Source of the DNA: Lachnospiraceae bacterium
GTDB taxonomy: Bacteria > Bacillota > Clostridia > Lachnospirales > Lachnospiraceae
Length of the DNA: 64,000 bases
Reading direction: 5' to 3'
Assembly: GCA_017513125.1 (NCBI GenBank)
Contig: JAFWDI010000007.1
Coordinates: 62,001-126,000, forward strand
Position numbers and translations under genes: made by a program. Below, one piece after another: positions 37,138-47,170 of this stretch. The notes beneath the pieces were generated by a model, which saw nothing but the letters and a program-made list of their open reading frames with translations, ran no database searches and was not told where the DNA came from. The stretch's first letter is position 1, and each line of letters opens with the position of its first letter.

Positions 37138-38415
37138 ATGGATAAAAGACCCTTTGTGACACTGGAACAGCTTCAGGCGATCGACCGCGAATATCCCACG
37201 CCTTATCATCTCTATGATGAGGCCGGGCTGCGGAAAAACGTCGAAGCGCTGCTGGACGCGTTCTCCTGGAATCCCGGGTTTCGCGAGTATTTTGCTGTGA
37301 AGGCCGAGCCGAACCCCTTCATTCTGAAGATCTTCCAGGAGTATGACTGCGGCTGCGACTGCTCGTCGCTGACCGAACTGATGCTCGCGGACGCGCTGGG
37401 CTTCGACGGCGAGCACATCATGTTTTCGTCGAACGACACGACCGTCGAGGAGTATGCCTTTGCGCAGAAGGTCGGCGCGCAGATCAACTTCGACGATATC
37501 ACGATGATCGATTTCTATGAGCAGGAGATCGGTCCGCTCCCCGAACTGGTCTGCTGCCGGTATAATCCCGGCGGATACTTTACGCTCGGAAACGACATCA
37601 TGGATAACCCCGGAGATTCTAAGTACGGTTTCACTCCGGAACAGATGAAGGAAGGCTATCGGATCCTGCGCGATAAAGGTGTAAAGGAATTCGGCATCCA
37701 CTCGTTCCTCGCCTCAAACACCGTGACGAACGAATATTATCCGATGCTGGCGAAGAGGCTATTCAAATTCGCGCGGGAGGTCAGTGCCGAACTCGGGATC
37801 CGCTTTAAGTTCATTAATCTGTCGGGCGGCATCGGAATTCCGTATTATCCGGAACAGGACGCGAACGATATTAAAGTCATCGGCGACGGCGTGCGGAAGA
37901 TGTACGAGGAGATCCTGGTGCCTGCGGGCATGGGCGATGCCGCGATCTACACGGAGCTCGGCCGTTTCATGACCGGACCTTTCGGCTGCCTGGTCACGAA
38001 AGCGATCCATGAGAAGCACATCCATAAGGAATATATCGGCGTGGACGCCTGCGCGGCGAACCTGATGCGCCCGGCGATGTACGGCGCTTATCATCACATT
38101 ACGGTCATGGGAAAGGAAGACGCGCCCTGCGACCACACCTATGACGTGACCGGATCGCTCTGCGAGAATAACGATAAGTTCGCGATCGACCGGAAACTCC
38201 CAAAGATCGACATGGGCGATTTTCTGGTCATCCACGATACCGGAGCGCACGGTTTTGCGATGGGTTATAACTATAATGGTAAGCTCCGCTCGTCCGAGCT
38301 GCTGCTGAAGACGGACGGAAGCGTACAGCTGATCCGTCGTGCCGAAACGCCGAAAGACTATTTTGCGACGTTCGACTATTGTGATATTCTAAAGGATATG
38401 GATTGGGACGCCTGA
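37138..38415 (+). CDS. lysA: Diaminopimelate decarboxylase
   Basis: 425 residues, PLP-dependent group IV decarboxylase. The cofactor lysine lies in YFAVKAEPNP (about 55), the glycine-rich phosphate site in NLSGGIGIPY (about 225), and the dimer-interface residues in YTELGRFMTGPFG (about 265) and the late DTGAHGFAMGYNYNG (about 367). It makes L-lysine from meso-diaminopimelate. The sequence departs from classical LysA in places, so a related diamino-acid decarboxylase is possible. It sits 18 bases after the rhomboid-like gene and 51 bases before ilvB. Confidence 0.87.
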   Translation: MDKRPFVTLEQLQAIDREYPTPYHLYDEAGLRKNVEALLDAFSWNPGFREYFAVKAEPNPFILKIFQEYDCGCDCSSLTELMLADALGFDGEHIMFSSNDTTVEEYAFAQKVGAQINFDDITMIDFYEQEIGPLPELVCCRYNPGGYFTLGNDIMDNPGDSKYGFTPEQMKEGYRILRDKGVKEFGIHSFLASNTVTNEYYPMLAKRLFKFAREVSAELGIRFKFINLSGGIGIPYYPEQDANDIKVIGDGVRKMYEEILVPAGMGDAAIYTELGRFMTGPFGCLVTKAIHEKHIHKEYIGVDACAANLMRPAMYGAYHHITVMGKEDAPCDHTYDVTGSLCENNDKFAIDRKLPKIDMGDFLVIHDTGAHGFAMGYNYNGKLRSSELLLKTDGSVQLIRRAETPKDYFATFDYCDILKDMDWDA

Positions 38416-38466
38416 AGAGACGATCCCGTATGAAACGGTTTATTAATCAGGAAGGGGAGATTCCTT

Positions 38467-40128
38467 ATGCAGCTAAACGGTTCTCAGATCATTGCCGAGA
38501 TACTCGTGGAGCAGGGCGTGGATACCGTATTCGGTTATCCGGGCGGCTCGGTACTGAACATCTATGATGCCCTGTATGACTACCGGGATAAGATCCAGCA
38601 TGTCCTGACCGCACATGAGCAGGGCGCTTCGCACGCGGCGGACGGCTATGCGCGTGCGACTGGAAAGACCGGCGTCGTGATCGCTACTTCCGGCCCCGGC
38701 TCGACGAACATCGTTACGGGTCTGGCCACCGCCTATATGGACAGTGTTCCCGTAGTCGCCATTACGGGCAATGTCAGCACGAATCAGATCGGAAAGGACA
38801 GCTTCCAGGAGGTGTTCACCGGCGGAATCACGATGTCCGTCACGAAGCATAACACGGTCGTGCGGAAGATCGAGGATCTGGCGCCGACCCTGCGCAGAGC
38901 TTTTGAGATCGCGCAGGAAGGAAGAAAGGGCCCCGTCCTGGTGGACGTTCCGAAGAACATTACCGCGGCCGTGACCGAGTTTACGCCCATGGAAGTGAAG
39001 GCGAAGGAGCCGGTGAAGGGGACTTATCCGAATCTCGAAGAGGTCGCGGATCTGATCAACCGTGCGCATCGTCCCATGATGTATTTCGGCGGCGGCGTGC
39101 GCCTTTCCGGCTGCGCCGAAGAAGTGCGTGAGCTCGTCGCAAAAGCGGATATTCCCGCTGCGCATACGATGATGGCGGCAGGCGTTCTTTCCTACGGTGA
39201 GCGGAATGACCTGGGAATGATCGGCATGCACGGTTCCTACGCGTCGAACCGCGCCGCATCCGAGGCAGACATCATCGTCGCGATCGGAACGCGGTTTTCC
39301 GACCGCGTGGCATTGAATCCGAAGGAGTTCGGTGCGCAGGGCCGCATTATCCACATCGACATCGATGCGAGCGAGATCGATAAAAACGTAAAGAGCTACT
39401 GCTCGGTCATCGGCGATGCGAAGGACGTCCTGCAGCAGCTTCTTCCGATGATTCATGCGGCAGACCACGCGCAGTGGCATGAGGAGATCGATAAGTGGAA
39501 GTCCATGGATTACTATCCGGAAGACTCCAGCACCGAGATCCTGCCGCATCAGGTCATCGGCATGATCTGCGACAAGGGCGGTGAGGATGCCTATATCGTC
39601 ACCGACGTCGGCCAGCACCAGATGTGGGCGGCTCAGTATCTGCGCAGACTGCCTTCCGGGCATTTCCTGTCGAGCGGCGGCCTGGGCACCATGGGCTACG
39701 GATACGGCGCAGCGATCGGCTGCAAGATGGGTATCCGGAACGACAGCCCCGTGTTCCACATCACGAGCGACGGATCGTTCCACATGAATATGAACGAGGC
39801 GTGTACCGCTGTGAGCTATAACGTTCCGGTGATCACGGTCATCCTGAACAACCAGGTGCTCGGTATGGTCCGTCAGTGGCAGACCGTATTTTACAATAAG
39901 CACTATATGGCCACGCAGCCCGAACGGAAGACCGATTATGTGAAAGTTGCCGAGGGCTTCGGCGCGAAAGGATTTCACTGCGAGACCCTGGCGGAGTTCG
40001 AGGCGGCTCTTGACGAGGCGCTGAAGCAGACCGGTCCCGTCTGGATCGAGTGCAGGATCGACCGCGAGCAGAGAGTCCTTCCGATGATTCCCGCCGGCGG
40101 AACGGTCGAAGATATCATGCTGGATTAA
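38467..40128 (+). CDS. ilvB: Acetolactate synthase, large subunit
   Basis: 553 residues. Thiamine-diphosphate enzyme: the catalytic glutamate in LTAHEQGASHAADGYAR (about 47), the middle FAD-type domain, and the TPP/Mg site GDGSFHMNMNE...NN near 435-465. It condenses pyruvate with pyruvate or 2-oxobutyrate as the first step of valine, leucine and isoleucine synthesis. ATG has GAAGGGGAG upstream. The regulatory subunit gene follows 11 bases later. No T-box or leader-peptide attenuator is visible before it. Confidence 0.96.
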   Translation: MQLNGSQIIAEILVEQGVDTVFGYPGGSVLNIYDALYDYRDKIQHVLTAHEQGASHAADGYARATGKTGVVIATSGPGSTNIVTGLATAYMDSVPVVAITGNVSTNQIGKDSFQEVFTGGITMSVTKHNTVVRKIEDLAPTLRRAFEIAQEGRKGPVLVDVPKNITAAVTEFTPMEVKAKEPVKGTYPNLEEVADLINRAHRPMMYFGGGVRLSGCAEEVRELVAKADIPAAHTMMAAGVLSYGERNDLGMIGMHGSYASNRAASEADIIVAIGTRFSDRVALNPKEFGAQGRIIHIDIDASEIDKNVKSYCSVIGDAKDVLQQLLPMIHAADHAQWHEEIDKWKSMDYYPEDSSTEILPHQVIGMICDKGGEDAYIVTDVGQHQMWAAQYLRRLPSGHFLSSGGLGTMGYGYGAAIGCKMGIRNDSPVFHITSDGSFHMNMNEACTAVSYNVPVITVILNNQVLGMVRQWQTVFYNKHYMATQPERKTDYVKVAEGFGAKGFHCETLAEFEAALDEALKQTGPVWIECRIDREQRVLPMIPAGGTVEDIMLD

Positions 40129-40139
40129 GGAGGCACGGT

Positions 40140-40637
40140 ATGCAGAGATATTATATAAGCGTTATCGTAGACGACCATGAGGGCGTTCTGGCGCGCATTG
40201 CCTCGCTCTTTACGCAGAGAGGCTTTAATATCGACTCGATCACGGCTTCCGAGACTGAGGCGCCGGAGCTTACGCGCATCACGCTGGCGACTACCGGTGA
40301 GCGCGAACGCATCGAGCAGATGATGAAGCAGATCCGTAAACTGGAGGAGACACGCGTGCTCTTCCTGCTGGATCCTGACGAGAGCGTCATGCGCGAGCTG
40401 CTCCTGATAAAGATCCGCTGCGATGAGTCGAACCGCAGCGCTCTGCGGGAGATCGTGGAGATCTATCGCGCGCAGATCATTGACCTGTCGAAAGACAGCA
40501 TGATCGTGCAGGTCGTCGGAAAGCCGACGAAGATCGACGGTTTCCTGAACGTGATCGAGGATTACGAGATCATCGAAATGTGCCGTTCGGGCCTGACCGC
40601 TTTCGAGCGCGGACCGAAGTCGTTTGAGATCCCGTAA
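40140..40637 (+). CDS. ilvN: Acetolactate synthase, small regulatory subunit
   Basis: 165 residues, IlvN/IlvH type: N-terminal ACT domain (YYISVIVDDHEGVLARIASLF, NIDSITAS, about 4-75) and a C-terminal domain with VGKPTKIDGFLN. It stimulates the large subunit and confers valine feedback inhibition. ATG 40140 follows AAGGAGG. No recognisable terminator separates it from ilvC, which has its own promoter. Confidence 0.96.
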   Translation: MQRYYISVIVDDHEGVLARIASLFTQRGFNIDSITASETEAPELTRITLATTGERERIEQMMKQIRKLEETRVLFLLDPDESVMRELLLIKIRCDESNRSALREIVEIYRAQIIDLSKDSMIVQVVGKPTKIDGFLNVIEDYEIIEMCRSGLTAFERGPKSFEIP

Positions 40638-40666
40638 CGGGCGGCCTGAAACGTGCGCGAAACGTA

Positions 40667-41777
<1,111 letters not shown>

Positions 41778-41790
41778 TCCTCCCGATCAT

Positions 41791-41819
41791 TTGACATAAT
41801 ATCAGTCGTGTGATATGAT
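41791..41819 (+). promoter_or_regulatory. Consensus promoter firing into the ilvC terminator
   Basis: TTGACA at 41791-41796, 17-base spacer, TATGAT at 41814-41819. The -10 ends 2 bases before the terminator stem, so transcripts would begin inside the hairpin. Confidence 0.6.
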
Positions 41820-41821
41820 CT

Positions 41822-41856
41822 GCCCCGTCGGAATCGTTCCGGCGGGGCGGTTTTTT
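41822..41856 (+). terminator. Terminator of ilvC
   Basis: Twelve-base stem GCCCCGTCGGAA/TTCCGGCGGGGC (one G-U) with a 3-base loop, two G, then six T. Confidence 0.9.
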
Positions 41857-41889
41857 CGGCCGGTTATCCTTTTGTTTTGACTGCCGTTT

Positions 41890-41898
41890 TGTTATAAT
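41890..41898 (+). promoter_or_regulatory. Extended -10 promoter of recA
   Basis: TGTTATAAT: perfect TATAAT at 41893-41898 with an extended TG. The -35 region is only a T-rich stretch. Confidence 0.6.
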
Positions 41899-41928
41899 CT
41901 GATAAGATCGTTAACGGAGGAATATGAA

Positions 41929-42948
41929 ATGGTTTCAGATGATAAGAAGAAAGCGCTGGACGCAGCTCTGGCGAATATCGAGAAGCAGTTCGGAAAAGGC
42001 GCGGTCATGAAACTGGGCGAGAACCGGGCGAGCTTCGATCTGGAAGTTTATCCGACCGGGTCGCTGAGTCTGGACATCGCGCTGGGCATCGGCGGTATTC
42101 CGAAAGGCCGTATCATCGAGGTCTACGGTCCCGAGTCCAGCGGTAAGACGACCGTGGCGCTCCACATGTGCGCGGAAGTCCAGAAACGCGACGGAATTGC
42201 CGGCTTTATCGATGCGGAGCATGCACTGGATCCCGTTTACGCGAAGAACATCGGTGTGGACATCGATAACCTCTATATCTCACAGCCCGACAGCGGCGAG
42301 CAGGCGCTGGAGATCTGTGAGACTATGGTGCGCTCGGGCGCTATGGATATCGTGATCATCGACTCGGTCGCCGCGCTGGTCCCGAAAGCGGAGATCGACG
42401 GAGACATGGGTGATTCGCACGTGGGTCTTCAGGCGAGACTGATGTCGCAGGCTCTCCGGAAACTGACCGCGGTCATCTCGAAGTCGAACTGCATCGTGGT
42501 CTTTATTAATCAGCTGCGTGAGAAAGTCGGTGTGATGTTCGGTAATCCCGAAACTACGACCGGCGGCCGTGCGCTGAAGTTTTATTCTTCGATCCGGCTG
42601 GACGTCCGCCGCATCGAGACCCTGAAGGCCAGCGGCCAGATGATCGGAAACCGCACCCGCGTGAAAGTCGTAAAGAATAAAGTCGCGCCGCCCTTCCGCG
42701 ACGCGGAGTTCGACATCATGTACGGAAAGGGCATTTCCCGGGAGGGAGATATTCTGGATCTGGCTGTCCAGAACGACATCGTGGATAAGAGCGGAGCCTG
42801 GTTCTCCTACGAAGGCGAGAAGATCGGCCAGGGGCGCGAGAACGCGAAGCTTTTCCTGGCGGAGCATCCGGAAGTCATGGATGAGATCGAGAATAAAGTC
42901 CGCAGGATCTACGGCTTTTATGACGCGGATACCGAGAGTGAGAATTGA
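41929..42948 (+). CDS. recA: Recombinase RecA
   Basis: 339 residues. Walker [10 protein letters not shown] (about 66-74), Walker [10 protein letters not shown] (about 140), the L2-type [21 protein letters not shown] (about 193-213) and a short acidic C-terminus. RecA promotes strand exchange and co-protease activation in the SOS response. ATG 41929 is eight bases after CGGAGG; ATG 41924 is out of frame. I see no clear LexA box (CGAAC-N4-GTTYG) in its promoter region. Confidence 0.98.
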   Translation: MVSDDKKKALDAALANIEKQFGKGAVMKLGENRASFDLEVYPTGSLSLDIALGIGGIPKGRIIEVYGPESSGKTTVALHMCAEVQKRDGIAGFIDAEHALDPVYAKNIGVDIDNLYISQPDSGEQALEICETMVRSGAMDIVIIDSVAALVPKAEIDGDMGDSHVGLQARLMSQALRKLTAVISKSNCIVVFINQLREKVGVMFGNPETTTGGRALKFYSSIRLDVRRIETLKASGQMIGNRTRVKVVKNKVAPPFRDAEFDIMYGKGISREGDILDLAVQNDIVDKSGAWFSYEGEKIGQGRENAKLFLAEHPEVMDEIENKVRRIYGFYDADTESEN

Positions 42949-43043
42949 CCGTACCGGCTGATTCGTTACTTGAGGACATTTTTCGAACGTGTTTTTGTCC
43001 CTTGCGGAGGCCTTGAAAAAGTCCCCGTAAGGGACATTTCGTC

Positions 43044-43072
43044 TTGACATAATAATAAATTATTCCTAAAAT
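43044..43072 (+). promoter_or_regulatory. Promoter of the rny leader
   Basis: Perfect TTGACA at 43044-43049, 17-base spacer, TAAAAT at 43067-43072, 200 bases before rny. Confidence 0.75.
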
Positions 43073-43078
43073 GACAAA

Positions 43079-43233
43079 TAGCCGTTAAGCAGATATTCTT
43101 ATCGTTATACAGGCGTGATCATACCGCCTTAAAAGATATTTTTATCAGATATCGGATCTCGAAAGACCGGGACGCTGAAAGCGCACGTCCCCTTTCTTTC
43201 GATAGAGCGGCTTTAGGGCCGCTCCATTTTTTT
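43079..43233 (+). ncRNA. Structured leader or small RNA ending in a terminator, upstream of rny
   Basis: From the predicted start near 43079 the RNA can form several hairpins in a row: AGGCG/CGCCT, GATAT/ATATC, a CGAA-loop hairpin (GGATCT/AGACC), GGGACG/CGTCCC, and finally an intrinsic terminator GAGCGGC/GCCGCTC with a T7 run. It has its own consensus promoter and ends 38 bases before the rny start, so it is either an attenuator or a terminated small RNA. No known riboswitch class fits convincingly. Together with the hairpin at 43025-43036 it accounts for most of the 322 bases between recA and rny. Confidence 0.5.
43205..43233 (+). terminator. Terminator at the end of the rny leader
   Basis: GAGCGGC (43205-43211) with GCCGCTC (43218-43224), then CA and a T7 run. 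Confidence 0.78.
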
Positions 43234-43270
43234 GCTGAAGAGCGCTTTTATCATAAAGGAGGAACTGAAT

Positions 43271-44821
43271 ATGCATCCGATTCACCCTGCGGTGCTGATC
43301 ATTGCGGTCATCGCCGCTGCAGTTATTGCCTGGTTTGCGGCGATCATTTACAGAAAGAAAAGTTACGAAATTAAAGTAGGAAAGGCCGAGGACCGGTCGA
43401 AGGAGATCATTGACGAGGCGATCAGAACCGCCGAAAGCAAAAAACGTGAAGCTCTTCTCGAAGCAAAAGAAGAGAACATGAGAGCGAAGAACGAGCTCGA
43501 GAAGGAGTCGAGAGACCGCAGACGCGAGCTCCAGCACATGGAAAAAAGGATCCTGAACAGGGAAGAGAGCCTCGATAAGAAGAGCGAGCAGCTCGAGAGA
43601 CGCGAACAGTCCCTGGCAGACCGTGAAGATAACTTAAAGAAAAAGTATCAGGAGTACGAGGAACTGCATAAGCAGGAACTCGAGAGACTGGAGCAGATCT
43701 CTGGCTATACCACGGAACAGGCGAAAGAGTATCTGCTGCAGTCCGTGGAAGAAGACGTAAAGCATGACACCGCGGTCATGATCCGCGAGATGGAAGCTTA
43801 CGCGAAAGACGAGGCCGGTAAGAAGGCGAAGGAGTATGTGATCTCCGCCATTCAGCGCTGTGCCGCCGATTACGTTGCGGAGTCCACGATCTCGGTCGTT
43901 CCGCTGCCGAACGATGACATGAAGGGCCGTATTATCGGCCGTGAGGGCAGGAATATCCGTGCGCTCGAGACATTGACCGGCGTCGATCTGATCGTCGACG
44001 ATACTCCTGAGGCGGTGGTCCTCAGCGCGTTCGATCCGGTCCGCCGCGAGGTGGCGCGCATCGCCTTGGAAAAGCTGATCTCCGATGGCCGGATCCACCC
44101 CGCGCGCATCGAAGAGATGGTCGAGAAGGCGCAGAAGGAAGTCGAGCAGACGATCAAGGAAGAAGGCGAAGCCGCTGTTCTGGAAGTCGGCGTGCACGGC
44201 ATTAACGGTGAGCTGGTGAAGCTTCTCGGACGCATGCGTTATCGTACCAGCTACGGACAGAACGTCCTGAAGCACTCGATCGAGGTCGCTCAGCTGTCCG
44301 GACTGCTGGCTTCGGAGTTCGGCGAGGACGTCCGACTTGCCAAGAGAGCCGGACTGCTGCACGATATCGGTAAGGCTATCGATCACTCCGTAGAGGGTAC
44401 GCATATCCAGCTCGGCGTGGATCTGTGCCGGAAGTATAAGGAGAACGCGGTCGTGGTGAATGCCGTCGAGGCCCACCACGGAGACGTGGAACCGCAGACG
44501 CTTATCGCCTGCATCGTTCAGGCTGCGGACGCGATCTCGGCTGCCAGACCCGGCGCACGCCGCGAGACGCTCGAAACTTACACGCAGCGTCTGAAAGAAC
44601 TTGAGAACATCTCAAACTCGTTCCGCGGTGTCGATCACTCCTACGCGATCCAGGCGGGACGTGAAGTCCGCATCATGGTCATTCCGGATCAGATCAATGA
44701 CGACGATATGGTCATTCTGGCCAGGGACATTGCGAAGAAGATCGAGAACGACATGGAGTACCCCGGCCAGATCAAGGTCAATGTAATTCGTGAGTCCAGA
44801 GTTTCGGATTTCGCGAAGTAA
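43271..44821 (+). CDS. rny: Ribonuclease Y
   Basis: 516 residues. One N-terminal membrane span (about 5-26), a long charged coiled coil (about 35-165), a KH domain with [15 protein letters not shown] (about 220-234) and an HD domain with the metal motif [10 protein letters not shown] (about 364-373). RNase Y is the membrane-bound endonuclease that starts bulk mRNA decay in Firmicutes. ATG 43271 follows AAAGGAGG; the frame is open 13 codons earlier but without a ribosome site and overlapping the terminator. The leader just upstream suggests control of its own synthesis, which is inference. Confidence 0.96.
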   Translation: MHPIHPAVLIIAVIAAAVIAWFAAIIYRKKSYEIKVGKAEDRSKEIIDEAIRTAESKKREALLEAKEENMRAKNELEKESRDRRRELQHMEKRILNREESLDKKSEQLERREQSLADREDNLKKKYQEYEELHKQELERLEQISGYTTEQAKEYLLQSVEEDVKHDTAVMIREMEAYAKDEAGKKAKEYVISAIQRCAADYVAESTISVVPLPNDDMKGRIIGREGRNIRALETLTGVDLIVDDTPEAVVLSAFDPVRREVARIALEKLISDGRIHPARIEEMVEKAQKEVEQTIKEEGEAAVLEVGVHGINGELVKLLGRMRYRTSYGQNVLKHSIEVAQLSGLLASEFGEDVRLAKRAGLLHDIGKAIDHSVEGTHIQLGVDLCRKYKENAVVVNAVEAHHGDVEPQTLIACIVQAADAISAARPGARRETLETYTQRLKELENISNSFRGVDHSYAIQAGREVRIMVIPDQINDDDMVILARDIAKKIENDMEYPGQIKVNVIRESRVSDFAK

Positions 44822-44856
44822 CTCAGTGAAATGTTTGTTTTCGGAGAAACAGTAAA

Positions 44857-45705
44857 ATGGAACAGATTATCGAACAGTTTTCCGCGTATCTGACAGACGT
44901 GAAAAAGATGGCGAAGAACACGGTCATCTCTTATCAGAGAGATCTGAAGAAGATGAGTGCGTTTCTGGAAGAACGGGGTGTCACGGACGTTTCCGATATA
45001 AAAGAGGCTGATCTCCAGGAATACATCGATTCGCTGAAAGCGAACGGGATGTCGCCCGCGACGATCTCCAGAAACATCGCTTCCGCGAAGGCGCTTTTCA
45101 TCTATCTCGTTAAGAAGAAGATCGTCTCTGAGAATCCCGCGTCTGCGCTGAGATCTCCGAAGATTAGTAAAAAGATGCCGAAGATTCTTTCGCAGGAAGA
45201 GATGGAGAGACTGCTTTCTTCGCCGCGCGAGGATAACCCGAAGGGCCTTCGCGATAAAGCGATGATGGAGCTTCTGTACAGCACCGGCATGCGTGTTTCC
45301 GAGTTAGTGAATCTCAGGCTGGATGACATCGATATGGAAGAGTCCCGTGTCTCCTGCACCGATCCCGGAAAAGAACGGAACCTGAAGTTTAACGAGCGCA
45401 CGAAGACCGCTCTGAGCGAATATCTCGAACATTCGCGCGATACGATGATCCGCGACGGCGACGTTGACTTCCTGTTTACGAACTGCTCCGGCGAGAGCAT
45501 GAGCCGTCAGGGATTTTGGAAACTGATCAAGTACTACGCGGTGCGGGCGGATATCGACGCGGACATCACGCCTCACACGCTGCGCCACACGTTCGCTGCG
45601 CATCTGGTCGAGCAGGGTGCCGATCTGAGGGACGTACAGCGGATCATGGGACATTCCGACATTGCGACCACGCAGATGTATGCGCATCTGAACGATAAGA
45701 AGTAA
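44857..45705 (+). CDS. xerD: Tyrosine recombinase XerD
   Basis: 282 residues. SAM-like N-terminal core-binding domain (about 1-90) and catalytic domain with arginine in TGMRVSELVNL (about 148), HTLRHTFAAHL (about 232-242), GHSDIATTQMYAHL with the nucleophilic tyrosine near 276. Length and close match to XerC/XerD suggest chromosome dimer resolution at dif rather than an element integrase; no att repeats are nearby. It follows rny by 35 bases and may be co-transcribed. A strong terminator follows at 45731. Confidence 0.92.
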   Translation: MEQIIEQFSAYLTDVKKMAKNTVISYQRDLKKMSAFLEERGVTDVSDIKEADLQEYIDSLKANGMSPATISRNIASAKALFIYLVKKKIVSENPASALRSPKISKKMPKILSQEEMERLLSSPREDNPKGLRDKAMMELLYSTGMRVSELVNLRLDDIDMEESRVSCTDPGKERNLKFNERTKTALSEYLEHSRDTMIRDGDVDFLFTNCSGESMSRQGFWKLIKYYAVRADIDADITPHTLRHTFAAHLVEQGADLRDVQRIMGHSDIATTQMYAHLNDKK

Positions 45706-45730
45706 GGAATGTTAATCATTGTGCCGATAC

Positions 45731-45766
45731 GGGGCCGGTCCGGTTTTCGGAACCGGCCCCTGTTTT
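45731..45766 (+). terminator. Terminator of xerD
   Basis: GGGGCCGGTCCG/CGGAACCGGCCCC (45731-45742 with 45748-45760) and TGTTTT. Confidence 0.87.
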
Positions 45767-45807
45767 ATCGAATTAAACCGCAGGGACTGAAAGGCTGCAG
45801 GCGACGT

Positions 45808-46506
45808 ATGAATTATCTGGTGACATTTCTGGAGGGGATGCTTTCCTTTATTTCTCCCTGTATGCTCCCGCTTCTGCCGCTTTATATCTCATATTTTGCC
45901 GGTGGGAAGGATGCTTCGGCGGAGGGAAGCGTATCCGAACAGTCGGAAAAACTCCTGAAAGCCCGCGTTTTCCTCAAGGTTTTGTGCTTTATCTGCGGTT
46001 TCACCGTCCTGTTTACTCTTATGGGCGTTTTTGCGGGCACGATCGGGATGTTTCTGGCTCGCTACAGCCGCATCGTCCATATCGTCTGCGGAGCAGTGAT
46101 CATCTTTTTCGGTCTGGTTTATCTGGACGTGATAAAGATCAGTCTTTTCCGTCGCACCGGTACCTATAAGATGACCGGAAGCCTGATCTCGGCATTTGTC
46201 TTCGGACTGGTCTACGCAGTGAACCTGACGCCCTGCATCGGCGCGTTTCTGGGTGCGGCATTGATGATGGCCGCGTCGCAGGGGTCGGCCGCGGCCGGCG
46301 CGCTGCTTCTCGTAGTCTATTCACTGGGGCTCGGGATACCGTTCGCGATCTCGGCATGGATCCTGGACAGTTTGCGGGGAGCGTTTGACGTGATAAAGAA
46401 GCATTACGGCGTGATCAATAAGATCGCCGGAGGCTTTCTGATCGCGGTCGGTATTCTGATGATCTTCGGCGTTATGAACCGTGTGATGGGTCTGCTGGTC
46501 CGATGA
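45808..46506 (+). CDS. ccdA: Cytochrome c biogenesis-type thiol transporter CcdA
   Basis: 232 residues with six membrane spans. The two redox cysteines sit in SPCMLPLLPLY (about 16-26) and LTPCIGAFLGA (about 135-145), each after a proline as in CcdA/DsbD. CcdA passes reducing equivalents from thioredoxin to extracytoplasmic thiol proteins. ATG 45808 is chosen because the frame upstream runs through the xerD terminator; the ribosome site is weak. The next gene encodes a TlpA-like thioredoxin, its likely client. Confidence 0.9.
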   Translation: MNYLVTFLEGMLSFISPCMLPLLPLYISYFAGGKDASAEGSVSEQSEKLLKARVFLKVLCFICGFTVLFTLMGVFAGTIGMFLARYSRIVHIVCGAVIIFFGLVYLDVIKISLFRRTGTYKMTGSLISAFVFGLVYAVNLTPCIGAFLGAALMMAASQGSAAAGALLLVVYSLGLGIPFAISAWILDSLRGAFDVIKKHYGVINKIAGGFLIAVGILMIFGVMNRVMGLLVR

Positions 46507-46535
46507 AGGGACCTGCGTTTTGAAAGGAACAGGAT

Positions 46536-47156
46536 ATGAAACGGAGATATCTTCCTCTGATTACAGGCGCTGCTGTTTTGGCTGCCGTTTTAATCGTCGG
46601 CTTCTTTGTCTATCGGCGTCTTCCCGGTCCGCCGCCCGCCGCTGAAAGGTACGAAAAGCTTTCGGAAGACCTGGATGTGATCGATGAACCGCTGCAGGCG
46701 CCGGCCGCCGAAGAAGAGCTGCAGCGCGCAGTGGATTTTACCGTGTATGACGCTGAGGGAAACGAAGTGAGGCTTTCCGATCATTTCGGAACTCCGCTCG
46801 TGGTAAATTTCTGGACGAGCTGGTGTCCGCCCTGCGCAGGTGAATTGCCTGATTTTCAGGACATGTACGACCTTTACGGGGACCGGGCAGAGTTTCTGAT
46901 GGTAAATCTGACGACGTCGGAGGATGCGGGACGGAAGGATACAGATGCGTTTATCGCACGGAACGGCTATACGTTTCCGCTGTACTATGACGATAACGGC
47001 AATGCCGCACAGGCCTACAGCATCTATTCGATCCCTCAGACAGTCTTTATTACGGCCGAGGGGAACATCAGTGCTTCCTATTTGGGAGCGATAGACAGAG
47101 CGACGCTTGAGAGAGAACTGGGAGCGATCATGACACAGCAGCCGTCACTGTCATGA
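46536..47156 (+). CDS. TlpA/ResA-like membrane-anchored thioredoxin
   Basis: 206 residues. An N-terminal signal anchor (about 5-25), a proline-rich stalk, then a thioredoxin fold with the active site SWCPPCAGELP (about 100-110) and the cis-proline SIPQTVF (about 165). It should reduce disulfides outside the membrane with electrons from the CcdA encoded 29 bases upstream. The client is unknown; no cytochrome c gene is in view, so redox repair or other envelope proteins are possible. Ribosome site AAAGGAACAGG precedes ATG. Confidence 0.9.
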   Translation: MKRRYLPLITGAAVLAAVLIVGFFVYRRLPGPPPAAERYEKLSEDLDVIDEPLQAPAAEEELQRAVDFTVYDAEGNEVRLSDHFGTPLVVNFWTSWCPPCAGELPDFQDMYDLYGDRAEFLMVNLTTSEDAGRKDTDAFIARNGYTFPLYYDDNGNAAQAYSIYSIPQTVFITAEGNISASYLGAIDRATLERELGAIMTQQPSLS

Positions 47157-47170
47157 CCGAATGATCATGC

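Noticed and set aside
42984..42997. LexA-like box CGAACGTGTTTTTG after recA
   Set aside because: The right half has two mismatches to GTTCG and the site is downstream of recA, not at its promoter.
43140..43200. c-di-GMP-I (GEMM) riboswitch before rny
   Set aside because: CGAAAG and GGGACGC are reminiscent, but the conserved GCAAAC strand and the receptor and second stem are not found. I keep it only as an unclassified structured leader.
44857..45705. XerD as an integrase of a mobile element
   Set aside because: It has the length and motifs of housekeeping XerD, lies behind rny, and has no attachment repeats or cargo next to it.
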